Positions 1 through 9,740 of a stretch of DNA of 64,000 nt are shown here, piece by piece. The notes under the pieces were generated by a model. That model was not told the DNA's origin and did not search any database. It worked only from the letters and a program-made list of their open reading frames with translations. The position numbers and the translations under genes are program-made. The stretch is from Labilibaculum sp. (GTDB taxonomy: Bacteria; Bacteroidota; Bacteroidia; Bacteroidales; Marinifilaceae), in the NCBI RefSeq assembly GCF_963664555.1, contig NZ_OY761461.1, positions 4,009,769-4,073,768 of the forward strand, given 5' to 3'. How positions within the stretch are numbered: the first letter of the stretch is position 1; the number at the start of each line of letters is the position of its first letter.

Positions 1-3000
1 CAATATGAGCTCTCAATCGCACCATACTGGAATTGAAATCCAACAATGTATTCACGATTGGCACCTACAAACATGCTCTCAATCGCACCATACTGGAATT
101 GAAATATGCATCAAGCAGATCATCATCAATTGAATCGCTATCTCTCAATCGCACCATACTGGAATTGAAATACGTTCACTTTAAAGTTAAGAACCGGCAA
201 CCAGGTAACTCTCAATCGCACCATACTGGAATTGAAATCATTTACCAACATGGGGGCACCTACATTTTCGAGGCTCTCAATCGCACCATACTGGAATTGA
301 AATCGATTAACAACAAAGGCAGTGTATACCAATGCTTTAACTCTCAATCGCACCATACTGGAATTGAAATGGTCATCGTAAGAAGTCTGACCCGTTCCGT
401 TTAAAATCTCTCAATCGCACCATACTGGAATTGAAATAGCTTTTCAATGTGTTTATTCAAAGAATCATGCGAACTCTCAATCGCACCATACTGGAATTGA
501 AATAATACTTTAACATCGTAGTTTTCACCTTGCATGAACTCTCAATCGCACCATACTGGAATTGAAATTTACGATGGTGTGAATGATGTATTTACCGCAG
601 AAGGCTCTCAATCGCACCATACTGGAATTGAAATAGAAGATTGTTGTATTGGGAGAACTGAAATGTCATACTCTCAATCGCACCATACTGGAATTGAAAT
701 CGACATATTGTGTTCTGTAATGGTATCTCACAGTCAACTCTCAATCGCACCATACTGGAATTGAAATGTAAGAAGAAGACCGTATTCAATCGTAGTATTT
801 GATCTCTCAATCGCACCATACTGGAATTGAAATACCAATACAAGCCCAATGATGGCACAACAGTCACAGCCTCTCAATCGCACCATACTGGAATTGAAAT
901 AAAGGATACAAAACCTGTATTATCGATGATCACGATCTCTCAATCGCACCATACTGGAATTGAAATTCAATATAAACAAATTGGTAATGCTGTTCCTGTC
1001 AACTCTCAATCGCACCATACTGGAATTGAAATTTAATTCGTCCGGGATTAACAATCTATTTGGTTGGCTCTCAATCGCACCATACTGGAATTGAAATATT
1101 TACGTAGGCTGCACACCAGGGATAACCTTTCCCTCTCTCAATCGCACCATACTGGAATTGAAATGGAGCATACTCAACAATAAAATCTGGCATAAAGAAT
1201 CTCTCAATCGCACCATACTGGAATTGAAATTCCGGAAAAACAACTTCTCTGAATGTAAACTTTGGTTCTCTCAATCGCACCATACTGGAATTGAAATTAA
1301 GCGATCAGCAATTGGCCGATTACTGGTTGTTAACTCTCAATCGCACCATACTGGAATTGAAATCCTTCGACAAAGCAACTGCTAAAGGGCAAAGCTTTTC
1401 TCTCAATCGCACCATACTGGAATTGAAATTACCCCGCGCCAAAGACTCAAACGTATTTTCATTGCTCTCAATCGCACCATACTGGAATTGAAATAAATTT
1501 GCAGGTTGAGTTTGGAAACATTCAAAATTCTCTCAATCGCACCATACTGGAATTGAAATATTGCCGTAAGCTTGTTTACTATATGGCGCGATATCTCTCA
1601 ATCGCACCATACTGGAATTGAAATCCGAAATCACCGCCTCGCAGTTGGAGGGCATTTTTCTCTCAATCGCACCATACTGGAATTGAAATCTTTGTTCTAC
1701 ATTATTGTCCATCATCTCAATAGCTCTCTCAATCGCACCATACTGGAATTGAAATAAACCCAGTTCTTAATACGCTTTTTATTTGTCTTCTCTCTCAATC
1801 GCACCATACTGGAATTGAAATATCATCACCAAAGCTTTAGCAAAATCATTTTCTGATGCTCTCAATCGCACCATACTGGAATTGAAATGATGTAACAGAC
1901 CCAAAACATCTAAAGAAGATGTTACTCTCAATCGCACCATACTGGAATTGAAATTAATCATTAAGCTTATTTCTCTTAATATTTTCTCTTGCTCTCAATC
2001 GCACCATACTGGAATTGAAATCAAAAACAAGCGCGGCCATTGTTGCAAAGTCATTCCTCTCAATCGCACCATACTGGAATTGAAATTCAGCAGGAACAAT
2101 TCAAGTGTTGAACGATGGTGATACTCTCAATCGCACCATACTGGAATTGAAATTTTTGAACGTCCGGTAGCATCCAAAATCCAGACAGCTCTCAATCGCA
2201 CCATACTGGAATTGAAATTTGAGCAATATTATCATCTTTACCTATCCAAGATCCCTCTCAATCGCACCATACTGGAATTGAAATCACTCTCTGCCTAATA
2301 CAACCGCTGCTTTAATTAATCTCTCAATCGCACCATACTGGAATTGAAATAATGACCCCGTCATGTTTAGGATCATTGGCATAAATCTCTCAATCGCACC
2401 ATACTGGAATTGAAATTCAATACCTGCTCCTCCGATGTAACCTGCTCCAATCTCTCAATCGCACCATACTGGAATTGAAATAATGGAGGGTCGGCAAAAA
2501 CCATATCTACAATCTCACCTCTCAATCGCACCATACTGGAATTGAAATTCGAAAGCATTGTTTCCTCAATCAATTCCCTCGCACTCTCAATCGCACCATA
2601 CTGGAATTGAAATTTGAGTCACAAAACGAGTTCTTTGCTCCAATCGGATCTCTCAATCGCACCATACTGGAATTGAAATTATAGACATTTAATGTCGAGC
2701 TTGCACCATCCGAAACTCTCAATCGCACCATACTGGAATTGAAATACAGCTTAATAAAGCTTAATTAATATTTCGAAGCCTCCTCTCAATCGCACCATAC
2801 TGGAATTGAAATTAGATAATAAATTTACTCCTACTTTCGAGAAGAGCCCTCTCAATCGCACCATACTGGAATTGAAATTTGACTGAGAAAGGCTATCTAA
2901 ATCCTTTTCTTGTGCTCTCAATCGCACCATACTGGAATTGAAATTTCCTATAGAGTTTGTCTTCCCTTCATTTTCTGATGCTCTCAATCGCACCATACTG

Positions 3001-5504
3001 GAATTGAAATTAGAATATCCGTATGGTGTTTGTCCTGCTCCATACTCTCAATCGCACCATACTGGAATTGAAATGAAGAACAGTTTAAAGAATTTAATAG
3101 GGAAAGTAAATCTCTCAATCGCACCATACTGGAATTGAAATTTGATACATGTATTCTGCAACAGTCTCATCAAGAACCTCTCAATCGCACCATACTGGAA
3201 TTGAAATTTGACACTTACAGTATCGTAATGCGCAGTTGCTCCATCTCTCAATCGCACCATACTGGAATTGAAATTTGGTATTGGCACCTGAATAATGCGG
3301 TCGCGGTATTCCTCTCAATCGCACCATACTGGAATTGAAATCTAAATGGTATTGGCTGCGAAATTATTTTAAAGCTTTCTCTCAATCGCACCATACTGGA
3401 ATTGAAATAAAGCAGGCCGGTCGCAAACGGAATGGTTCGGAAGCTCTCAATCGCACCATACTGGAATTGAAATTCATTTCATTAAAACACTCTTTAAAGA
3501 TGGCTAAACTCTCAATCGCACCATACTGGAATTGAAATGATATTATTGGAGCACAATCGAAATTAGCCGACGACTCTCAATCGCACCATACTGGAATTGA
3601 AATGAACGGAGGCACACTGCTTGCGAATGGCGATGAAGCTCTCAATCGCACCATACTGGAATTGAAATGTCGATAGTTGTGTCTTTGATGTTAAATGGAT
3701 TGTCTCTCAATCGCACCATACTGGAATTGAAATAATTTCGAGAATTTCAGTAAGCATTACGATACCATTCTCTCAATCGCACCATACTGGAATTGAAATA
3801 TCGCACGCCCGGCTTCGGCAATTAAAACATTGGTCTCTCAATCGCACCATACTGGAATTGAAATTCTTTTCGTCAATCGTATTTTCTGCATCTAAAAACC
3901 TCTCAATCGCACCATACTGGAATTGAAATAGAATCAGGTATATGCCCCAACTCTTCTGCTAAATGCTCTCAATCGCACCATACTGGAATTGAAATTTTGG
4001 AAAATTCAAAGATCAAGTCGACGCAGCTGCCTCTCAATCGCACCATACTGGAATTGAAATTTCAATAAAGGCATTTTTCCCTACACTGATAAGTCTCTCA
4101 ATCGCACCATACTGGAATTGAAATTTTCAAGGATATATAAGAGCAGTAGCTATAACCGAAACTCTCAATCGCACCATACTGGAATTGAAATTCATAAGAT
4201 GAGGAAGCCAAAGAAACATTGATTGCACTCTCAATCGCACCATACTGGAATTGAAATTATAAACCCCGCCGGCATGTTTTCCTTGTTGGCGACTCTCAAT
4301 CGCACCATACTGGAATTGAAATAAAGAAACATTCTTTGAAAGACTAAAAGACTCATCCTCTCAATCGCACCATACTGGAATTGAAATTTTTGCCGTAAAT
4401 ATTCCGACAGGCCATAGCGTAACCTCTCAATCGCACCATACTGGAATTGAAATGTTTATGTACCATACAGACCACGAAAGTGAGTGAATCTCTCAATCGC
4501 ACCATACTGGAATTGAAATATAATCAGGACATGGCCGACCAGATACTCATTACCCTCTCAATCGCACCATACTGGAATTGAAATTCAAATCTTGTAAACA
4601 TTGTATCATTGCAGGTGCCCCTCTCAATCGCACCATACTGGAATTGAAATAAATTCATTGGTACCTGTTTTTTCCTGACCAACAACCCTCTCAATCGCAC
4701 CATACTGGAATTGAAATTCAACTTTTAGAAGTGGAGAAACAAATATGGATGACTCTCAATCGCACCATACTGGAATTGAAATAAATTTTAGTGCAGGAGT
4801 ACTTTAGTACCAATAAACTCTCAATCGCACCATACTGGAATTGAAATAGCATACTTACACCCGAAACCAAAGCAGGGGTAATCTCTCAATCGCACCATAC
4901 TGGAATTGAAATGAAGAAATACCATCCATGGTTTAGATGGATCTTTGCTCTCAATCGCACCATACTGGAATTGAAATAGCAGAATTACATGTTATTCCCG
5001 TTTAGAGCCAAGACTCTCAATCGCACCATACTGGAATTGAAATATACGAATTAAAGCCATGTTCATCAAATTTAGTCGGTCTCTCAATCGCACCATACTG
5101 GAATTGAAATTCTAATTTGGTGAGTTCTGCTCTTTGAGCCGTGATTCTCTCAATCGCACCATACTGGAATTGAAATCAAAAAAACCTAACTAAATTAATA
5201 GCTAGGTTTAAACTCTCAATCGCACCATACTGGAATTGAAATAGATATTAGAGTAGTTCAGTCGTGGACTGTTTTGGCTCTCAATCGCACCATACTGGAA
5301 TTGAAATATGGATGATGATTGTTCTCAAATTTTAATTAGAATGCTCTCAATCGCACCATACTGGAATTGAAATAAGTAACGCCTTTGCTCTATACGCTTT
5401 TTCCGTTCCTCTCAATCGCACCATACTGGAATTGAAATTCCTTTCGGTGTTATTTCAACTGTAACTTTTTTCATCTCTCAATCGCACCATACTGGAATTG
5501 AAAT
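1..5504 (+). CRISPR. CRISPR array, 84 complete 30-bp repeats
   Basis: The repeat is 30 bp, begins CTCTCAATCG and ends GAATTGAAAT. I located 84 complete copies, the first at 10-39 and the last at 5475-5504, and saw no variant among them. Repeat-to-repeat distances are 64-67 bp, so spacers are 34-37 bp, and there are 83 complete spacers. Bases 1-9 are the tail of another spacer, so the array continues left of the window. Short TCAAT and ATTGA arms allow a weak 5-bp repeat hairpin. The ATTGAAAT end corresponds to the usual 8-nt 5' handle of type I and III crRNAs, so transcription is read left to right and the leader should lie off the left edge. Repeat length and 3' end fit Bacteroidota type I-B arrays best, but that is inference because no cas gene is present here. 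The apparent ORFs across the array are repeat artefacts. Confidence 0.98.
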
Positions 5505-5828
5505 CGGGACAGGCAATAAATCTCTCAATTCATACGGCTCTTATTATGCAGTCAATTCAATTTTAGGTTAACTGATAGCCTAATGTCCAATGATAAAATA
5601 GATTGGGATAACAATTACAGATACGCCTTAACCATCTCACAGCTTTCACCTTGCTACGCTTAAAGCATTTTCAATTTTTATGTATCCTTAAAACTGCTAT
5701 ATTTAAAATTCGATTGAACAGTTTGATTCGTTTTTAGACAGACTGCCGTTGTGTGCAAGCATTACACAAGATGGTCAGTAGAGCAACAGCGAATAAGAGA
5801 GTAAATAAAATTTTATACAGTTAAAAAA
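5505..5828. other. Non-coding region downstream of the CRISPR array
   Basis: No gene was found in this AT-rich stretch. It holds the degenerate CRISPR repeat and, at about 5740-5775, a hairpin whose inner stem pairs TTGTGT with ACACAA and whose outer arms pair GAC with GTC. The sequence just before the next gene is A-rich, as is usual for Bacteroidota translation starts. No clear promoter motif could be assigned. Confidence 0.5.
5522..5537 (+). repeat. Degenerate terminal CRISPR repeat
   Basis: Seventeen bases after the last intact repeat the sequence CTCTCAAT recurs and is followed by TCATACGG. This aligns with the first 21 bases of the repeat after a small deletion, and then the similarity stops. 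A short last spacer and a decayed repeat are typical of the leader-distal end of an array, which supports a leader off the left edge. Confidence 0.7.
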
Positions 5829-7166
5829 ATGAAATACATTCTAATTTTTACATTTCTTTTATGCGTAGAATTTTCTTCTGCGCAAGTAAATAAGAGCGAC
5901 AAACAAAGATTCATTGTCACTACAGACCTTGGTGGTAGTGACCCCGATGATATCCAATCCATGATTCACCTTTTGGTCTGTTCCAATGCGATTGACATTG
6001 AAGGGCTTGTAAGTTCACAGGTTTGGGTAGACGACCCAGACAAAACCGCAAAGATAATTGAAGTTGTCAATTGGTATGAAGAAGTGTTACCTTGTTTGAA
6101 GAAACAAGCAACCGGTTATCCGGAAGCCGACTATTTAAGGTCAATCACAATGCAAGGGCAGGCAAAATCCAATATGTCCGGCGTGGGAGAGGGTAAAGAT
6201 TCTCAGGGGTCAGAATTAATTATTTCAGCGGTAGACAAGAAAGGGGATAACCGCCCGGTATGGATTGCCGGATGGGGTGGCATGAATACTGTTGCACAAG
6301 CTCTCTGGAAAGTAAAAAATACCCGAAACAAAAAAGCATTAAACGCATTCGTAAAGAAAATACGACTTTATGACGTGCTTGGGCAAGATGATGCGGGTGC
6401 TTGGATTGCGAAAAACTTTCCTGACATTGTATATATACGCAACAAAAAAATCTATGGATGGGCACCATCTGACGATTGGGCGAAGAACAATATTCAGAAC
6501 ATCAAGCCCTTTGGTGTGCATTACCCAAATAGAATTTGGGCAACAGAAGGCGACTCTCCTTCTTTTCTTTATGTTTACGCCAATGGTTTAAACGTTCCGG
6601 ACCACATCGACTATGGTGGCTGGGGCGGACGATTCTCCACTAATAAAGAAAGTGGAATTCGAGGCATGAGTTTCATTGTCAAAAGTGGTAAAGATGAAAC
6701 TCAATATGACCCTTATTACATGTATGGCAGTACAGAAGAGGGAATTGAAGCCATAAACAAATGGAAACAACATATCTGGAATAATTTTGCAGCTCGTATG
6801 ATATGGACTACTACAGATGATTATTCTGCTGTAAACCATCACCCTGTACCCATTGTAGATGGTGATAATTCTTTAAAATGTTTATATAAAAGAGCTAAAG
6901 CTGGAAATGCTTTGATTTTTGATGCCACTGAATCAAAAGACCCTGATGGAAATCAATTAGATTATAAATGGTTTGTTTATAATGAACCAAGTACATATAA
7001 AGGTGCAATAACTATAGAAGAGAATTCTTCCCCTAAATGTAAAATACTTGTACCTTCTGATGCTTCAGGAAAGACAATTCATCTTATTTTAGAAATAACA
7101 GACAAAGGTATTCCGGCTTTGACTGGTTATAGACGAATTGTAATAAATGTAGATAAAGAAGAATAA
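5829..7166 (+). CDS. Secreted DUF1593 (nucleoside-hydrolase-like) protein
   Basis: This 445-aa protein has a cleavable signal peptide (about residues 1-18, ending SSAQ). From about residue 27 to 300 it matches the DUF1593 family, whose fold resembles inosine-uridine nucleoside hydrolases. The Asp-rich start TTDLGGSDPDD is the equivalent of the Ca-binding DxDxxxDD motif of that fold. About residues 345-445 form an Ig-like domain (SKDPDGNQLDYKWFVY), the usual C-terminal partner in this family. Family members sit near carbohydrate-use genes, and a glycosidase-like role on extracellular sugars or nucleosides is plausible, but the substrate is unknown. It stands alone between the CRISPR array and gene debris, with no operon partner, so context does not help. 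Length and domain order look complete. Confidence 0.85.
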   Translation: MKYILIFTFLLCVEFSSAQVNKSDKQRFIVTTDLGGSDPDDIQSMIHLLVCSNAIDIEGLVSSQVWVDDPDKTAKIIEVVNWYEEVLPCLKKQATGYPEADYLRSITMQGQAKSNMSGVGEGKDSQGSELIISAVDKKGDNRPVWIAGWGGMNTVAQALWKVKNTRNKKALNAFVKKIRLYDVLGQDDAGAWIAKNFPDIVYIRNKKIYGWAPSDDWAKNNIQNIKPFGVHYPNRIWATEGDSPSFLYVYANGLNVPDHIDYGGWGGRFSTNKESGIRGMSFIVKSGKDETQYDPYYMYGSTEEGIEAINKWKQHIWNNFAARMIWTTTDDYSAVNHHPVPIVDGDNSLKCLYKRAKAGNALIFDATESKDPDGNQLDYKWFVYNEPSTYKGAITIEENSSPKCKILVPSDASGKTIHLILEITDKGIPALTGYRRIVINVDKEE

Positions 7167-7170
7167 ATGC

Positions 7171-7230
7171 TAGCACACAGTCGAGTAGATGGTCCCGACT
7201 AGAATAGCCGGGATACACCTCTCACACCAC
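7171..7230 (+). other. Overlapping short hairpins, possible mobile-element remnant
   Basis: Two mutually exclusive stems are visible: AGTCG (7179-7183) with CGACT (7196-7200), and CCCG (7194-7197) with CGGG (7209-7212). The following CACCTCTCACACCACC resembles, from memory only, sequence found next to bacterial group II intron reverse transcriptases. No intron or reverse transcriptase is present here, so at most this is a remnant. Confidence 0.25.
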
Positions 7231-7279
7231 CTTTATATTTACATTATTAGATAAGAATTTAAGTTATCCGAAAGAGTAA

Positions 7280-7351
7280 TTGTACGAAAACGGAAAATTA
7301 AAACACGGAAGCGGAACGTTTACATATGACGGATTTGGAATTAAACTCTGA
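7280..7351 (+). pseudogene. MORN-repeat-like C-terminal fragment
   Basis: Translation from 7280 gives LYENGKLKHGSGTFTYDG followed by FGIKL and a stop at 7349-7351. The Y-x-x-G-x-x-x-x-G-x-G-x-x-x-Y spacing is that of a MORN repeat. An in-frame stop lies immediately upstream at 7277, so only about 24 codons survive. It is read as the tail of a lost gene and not as a functional peptide. Confidence 0.4.
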
Positions 7352-7386
7352 GAATAGCAAAAAACAAATATGAAACAAGACAGAAT

Positions 7387-7656
7387 ATGAATAAAATACA
7401 CTTTAAAATAGGAAATGTTATTTGGATATTGTTCATTATTAATTCGCTATTAATCATATCATATATTTTTCCTTTTCGAGATATGATTGATTTATTTACA
7501 AAACAAGAAGCAGGAGCAATTGGAATTATTGGAGGAATAGATGGACCAACCGCAATATTTATATCATCACAAATTAATTGGTATATAGTTGTTTTGGTTG
7601 CTCTGGAGATAATATGTGGAATATATTTGTTACTGACTCATTTGAAGAAGAAATAA
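7387..7656 (+). CDS. Small membrane protein with decarboxylase-beta-like GIIGG motif
   Basis: This 89-aa protein is predicted to have two membrane helices (about residues 10-30 and 66-84). Between them lies GAIGIIGGIDGPTAIFIS. That stretch closely resembles the conserved membrane motif of Na+-translocating decarboxylase beta subunits (OadB, GcdB, MmdB families), which run to about 400 residues and contain it inside a helical hairpin. The rest of such a subunit is absent, yet the ORF has its own start, helices flanking the motif and a lysine-rich C-terminus, so it looks like a complete small protein and not a mere fragment. The function is unknown. It lies between two pieces of gene debris with no partner for a decarboxylase complex. 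Confidence 0.7.
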   Translation: MNKIHFKIGNVIWILFIINSLLIISYIFPFRDMIDLFTKQEAGAIGIIGGIDGPTAIFISSQINWYIVVLVALEIICGIYLLLTHLKKK

Positions 7657-7659
7657 ACT

Positions 7660-7687
7660 CCGCTGAATAGCAGCGGCAAGCTTGCCG
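7660..7687 (+). repeat. Two overlapping hairpins after the small membrane gene
   Basis: CCGCTG (7660-7665) pairs with CAGCGG (7671-7676), and CGGCAAGCTTGCCG (7674-7687) is a perfect 14-base palindrome that shares three bases with it. No T-run follows on the + strand, so this is not a standard terminator. A similar palindrome pair occurs at about 50350-50390 in the second accessory island. Confidence 0.5.
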
Positions 7688-7713
7688 GTTACAACTACAA
7701 TCAATGAAAAGTT

Positions 7714-7830
7714 ATGAAAGATTTGGAATTAAACTTTAAGAAGACTTATTATTACCCCCCAAAAGAATGGGCAGAGAAAAACTTGAACATCGTACAATGG
7801 ACAGAGATGCCACCAGGAGGACATCTGTAA
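7714..7830 (+). pseudogene. C-terminal fragment of an epoxide-hydrolase-type alpha/beta hydrolase
   Basis: The 38-codon frame contains YYYPPKEWAEKNLNIVQWTE followed by MPPGGHL and a stop. In epoxide hydrolases of the alpha/beta fold the region around the catalytic histidine reads much like this (P-K-E-W-A-E ... W-x-x-M-x-x-G-G-H-F). Here the protein ends right after the GGH motif, and everything upstream of the motif is missing. It is a gene remnant. The bases around its start (7719-7742) closely match those around the end of the MORN-like fragment at 7331-7354. Confidence 0.6.
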
Positions 7831-7870
7831 ATTTTACAGGAAATTTAGAATTTAATCATTGTTTAAATTC

Positions 7871-8620
7871 TTAAAATGTAATTGAACAGCTAAGACCAAG
7901 TTGCTTTGTATTGTAAAATGGTACCATCAGAGCAGTTTGTTTTCTGTTCTTTTTTCTAGTAAGTATTTTTTCATAAATCAGATAGGATATTTTTGTGCTT
8001 AGTATTCCAATTCCTGCTCCTGCAGCAATATCAGTCACCCAATGTTTGTTATTCACAACTCTAAATATCCCAACTGAAGCTGCCATAGAATATCCCGCAA
8101 TTCCATACCAAACTGAAACATCTTTATATTCCTGCCAAAGGAGTTCTGCATTCACAAAAGCCATAGCAGTATGTCCCGACGGAAAAGATGTAAATCCGGA
8201 ATGATCAGGCCTCTCCTCTTTGGCTGAATATTTTAAAGTATTAACTACCGCTCCCATAATAAATAAAGAAGTTCCTTGTATTAGCAACTGATTTGAAAAG
8301 CTGTGTTTTCCTTTTACTCCCAGTAAGTTATTCGCATAAACCACACCTGCCGGAGCATACTGCATAAAATCATCAATCGTAAAACGCCTGTCAATATTCT
8401 CGGCCACTTCCTCCTGAATCTCCTCATTAAAGATCTCAAAACCATTATTTTCAAAACCAATTATACCAACAGAGATTAGGGAAATAGGGATAATTGTTTT
8501 TCTAATGTTCAAGCCGTACTCATATTTATCATCAGACTTTGCATTCAAAGAATCTATTGCCGAAGAGTTGGCCAGAACCTGAAGAGGAAGAAGAAAAACA
8601 ATGAGGAAATAGAATCGCAT
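7871..8620 (-). CDS. PAP2-family phosphatase, exported
   Basis: This 249-aa protein has an N-terminal signal peptide (ending VLANS) and the three signature motifs of the PAP2 superfamily: K-x6-RP as KYSAKEERP, PSGH as FPSGHTAMAF, and the R/H/D motif in FRVVNNKHWVTDIAAG. PAP2 enzymes remove phosphate from lipid phosphates or pyrophosphates such as phosphatidate, undecaprenyl pyrophosphate or lipid A. A soluble exported N-terminal extension of about 80 residues precedes the catalytic core, as in many Bacteroidota members. It is transcribed away from the neighbouring PAP2-GT operon at 9009. The lipid substrate cannot be told from sequence. Confidence 0.9.
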   Translation of the reverse strand: MRFYFLIVFLLPLQVLANSSAIDSLNAKSDDKYEYGLNIRKTIIPISLISVGIIGFENNGFEIFNEEIQEEVAENIDRRFTIDDFMQYAPAGVVYANNLLGVKGKHSFSNQLLIQGTSLFIMGAVVNTLKYSAKEERPDHSGFTSFPSGHTAMAFVNAELLWQEYKDVSVWYGIAGYSMAASVGIFRVVNNKHWVTDIAAGAGIGILSTKISYLIYEKILTRKKNRKQTALMVPFYNTKQLGLSCSITF

Positions 8621-9008
8621 AATTCTTTTATAATTTAGGTTAATGAATCCTTCTACTCCAACTCAACTATTTTAAGAGTGCAGATTCCAATTGCTCAATT
8701 TAGGAACTAAATGTAATCCAAAAATCTAAAGAAAGATTGAAGCTTATCTTATTTCTACAGAAGTATTTTTTATCCAAGCATCTGGAAATTACTTGTTTAT
8801 TTGGAACCAAACAAAATGACAGAAAATAAATTAGATAGAAAAAAGTAATTTCAAGTTAGATTATTTAACAAATAAAAACAATAACTTGTATGTAAATAAA
8901 TGCATTTCAAGCCATGTTCGTTTGAATAAAAACGAAAAACTTGTGCAATTGCTACTTCAATAACGCTAACAAACAACTTATATCATAAGTAGAAAAACAC
9001 TTTGTCTT
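8621..9008. other. Divergent intergenic region between two PAP2 genes
   Basis: No gene is visible. The region separates divergent genes and so should hold promoters for both. A short stem pairs TTCGTTT (8917-8923) with AAACGAA (8930-8936). No exact TAnnTTTG element was found on either strand at a convincing distance. Confidence 0.4.
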
Positions 9009-9740
9009 ATGAGGATTATTTCAAAACAGCTAATTTACAGCATGCTTATTTTCTGCCTCTTACTTGTATCCGGAGGCTATATTCTATTGGCCTTTTCCGA
9101 AATTGAATTCTCCTTATTTATTAATGCGCTCCATACTCCTTTTCTCGATCAGTTTTTTTTCTGGATCACCCTGCTTGGAGATGGCAGCTTTCTTCTGGTT
9201 CTTGCCTTTGTTTTCCTTTTCAAAAAATACTATTACGCAATACTTAGTGTGCTGCTATTGATATCCTCGGGTCTGATTTCCTATCTGTTTAAAAAAATGA
9301 TATTTGTAAATTCAATGCGGCCATTGTTTTACTTGTCGAAAAGTGAAATTCACATCCCCGAAGGAATTCATTTTTACTATAAAAATTCATTCCCTTCGGG
9401 TCATGCAATGACCGTATTTGCTGCAACCACCCTAATCATCTGGATTTATCGGAAATTCCTTCTTAGTTACATGTCCTTAACCATAGCAAGTCTGGTTTGT
9501 ATCTCACGAGTCTATCTTTTGCAGCATTTTTTTATCGATGTGTATTTTGGGGCTATTCTGGGTGTTCTTGAATCGGCTCTTTTCATTTGGATAATAGAAA
9601 CCAAATTAAACCGGCTTCAAAACAGCAAATTAAATTCATCCTTATATTCATTTCTTATCACAAAAACTAAAATTCCATTGCCATCCATAAACCCTAAAAG
9701 TAATGAGAAGCTTCCTTATAAGTATCCACCCAAAAATTAA
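9009..9740 (+). CDS. PAP2-family membrane lipid phosphatase
   Basis: This 243-aa integral membrane protein has about six helices and the PAP2 motifs KKMIFVNSMRP, FPSGHAM and SRVYLLQHFFIDVYFG. Unlike the PAP2 gene at 7871 it has no exported N-terminal domain, so the active site should face the periplasm from within the membrane, as in LpxE-type and undecaprenyl-pyrophosphate phosphatases. Its last 38 bases overlap the start of the next gene (9703), so it is translationally linked to two glycosyltransferases. This context suggests a role in lipid A or undecaprenyl-phosphate recycling during envelope glycolipid modification, which is inference. The C-terminal ~35 residues are polar and probably lie in the overlap for coding economy. 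Confidence 0.88.
   Translation: MRIISKQLIYSMLIFCLLLVSGGYILLAFSEIEFSLFINALHTPFLDQFFFWITLLGDGSFLLVLAFVFLFKKYYYAILSVLLLISSGLISYLFKKMIFVNSMRPLFYLSKSEIHIPEGIHFYYKNSFPSGHAMTVFAATTLIIWIYRKFLLSYMSLTIASLVCISRVYLLQHFFIDVYFGAILGVLESALFIWIIETKLNRLQNSKLNSSLYSFLITKTKIPLPSINPKSNEKLPYKYPPKN

Noticed and set aside
33..4721. Many 60-120-aa ORFs on both strands within the first 4.7 kb
   Set aside because: All repeat the same peptides (NRTILELK, SQSHHTGIEI, FNSSMVRLR), which are translations of the CRISPR repeat.
10..5504. Self-targeting spacers matching genes in this window
   Set aside because: None was noticed by eye, but an exact comparison of all 83 spacers could not be run; a BLASTN of the spacers against the genome would settle it.
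5505..5828. Possibility that the right flank of the array is the leader
   Set aside because: Repeat orientation (ATTGAAAT at the right end) and the decayed last repeat with a short spacer both mark this as the leader-distal end.
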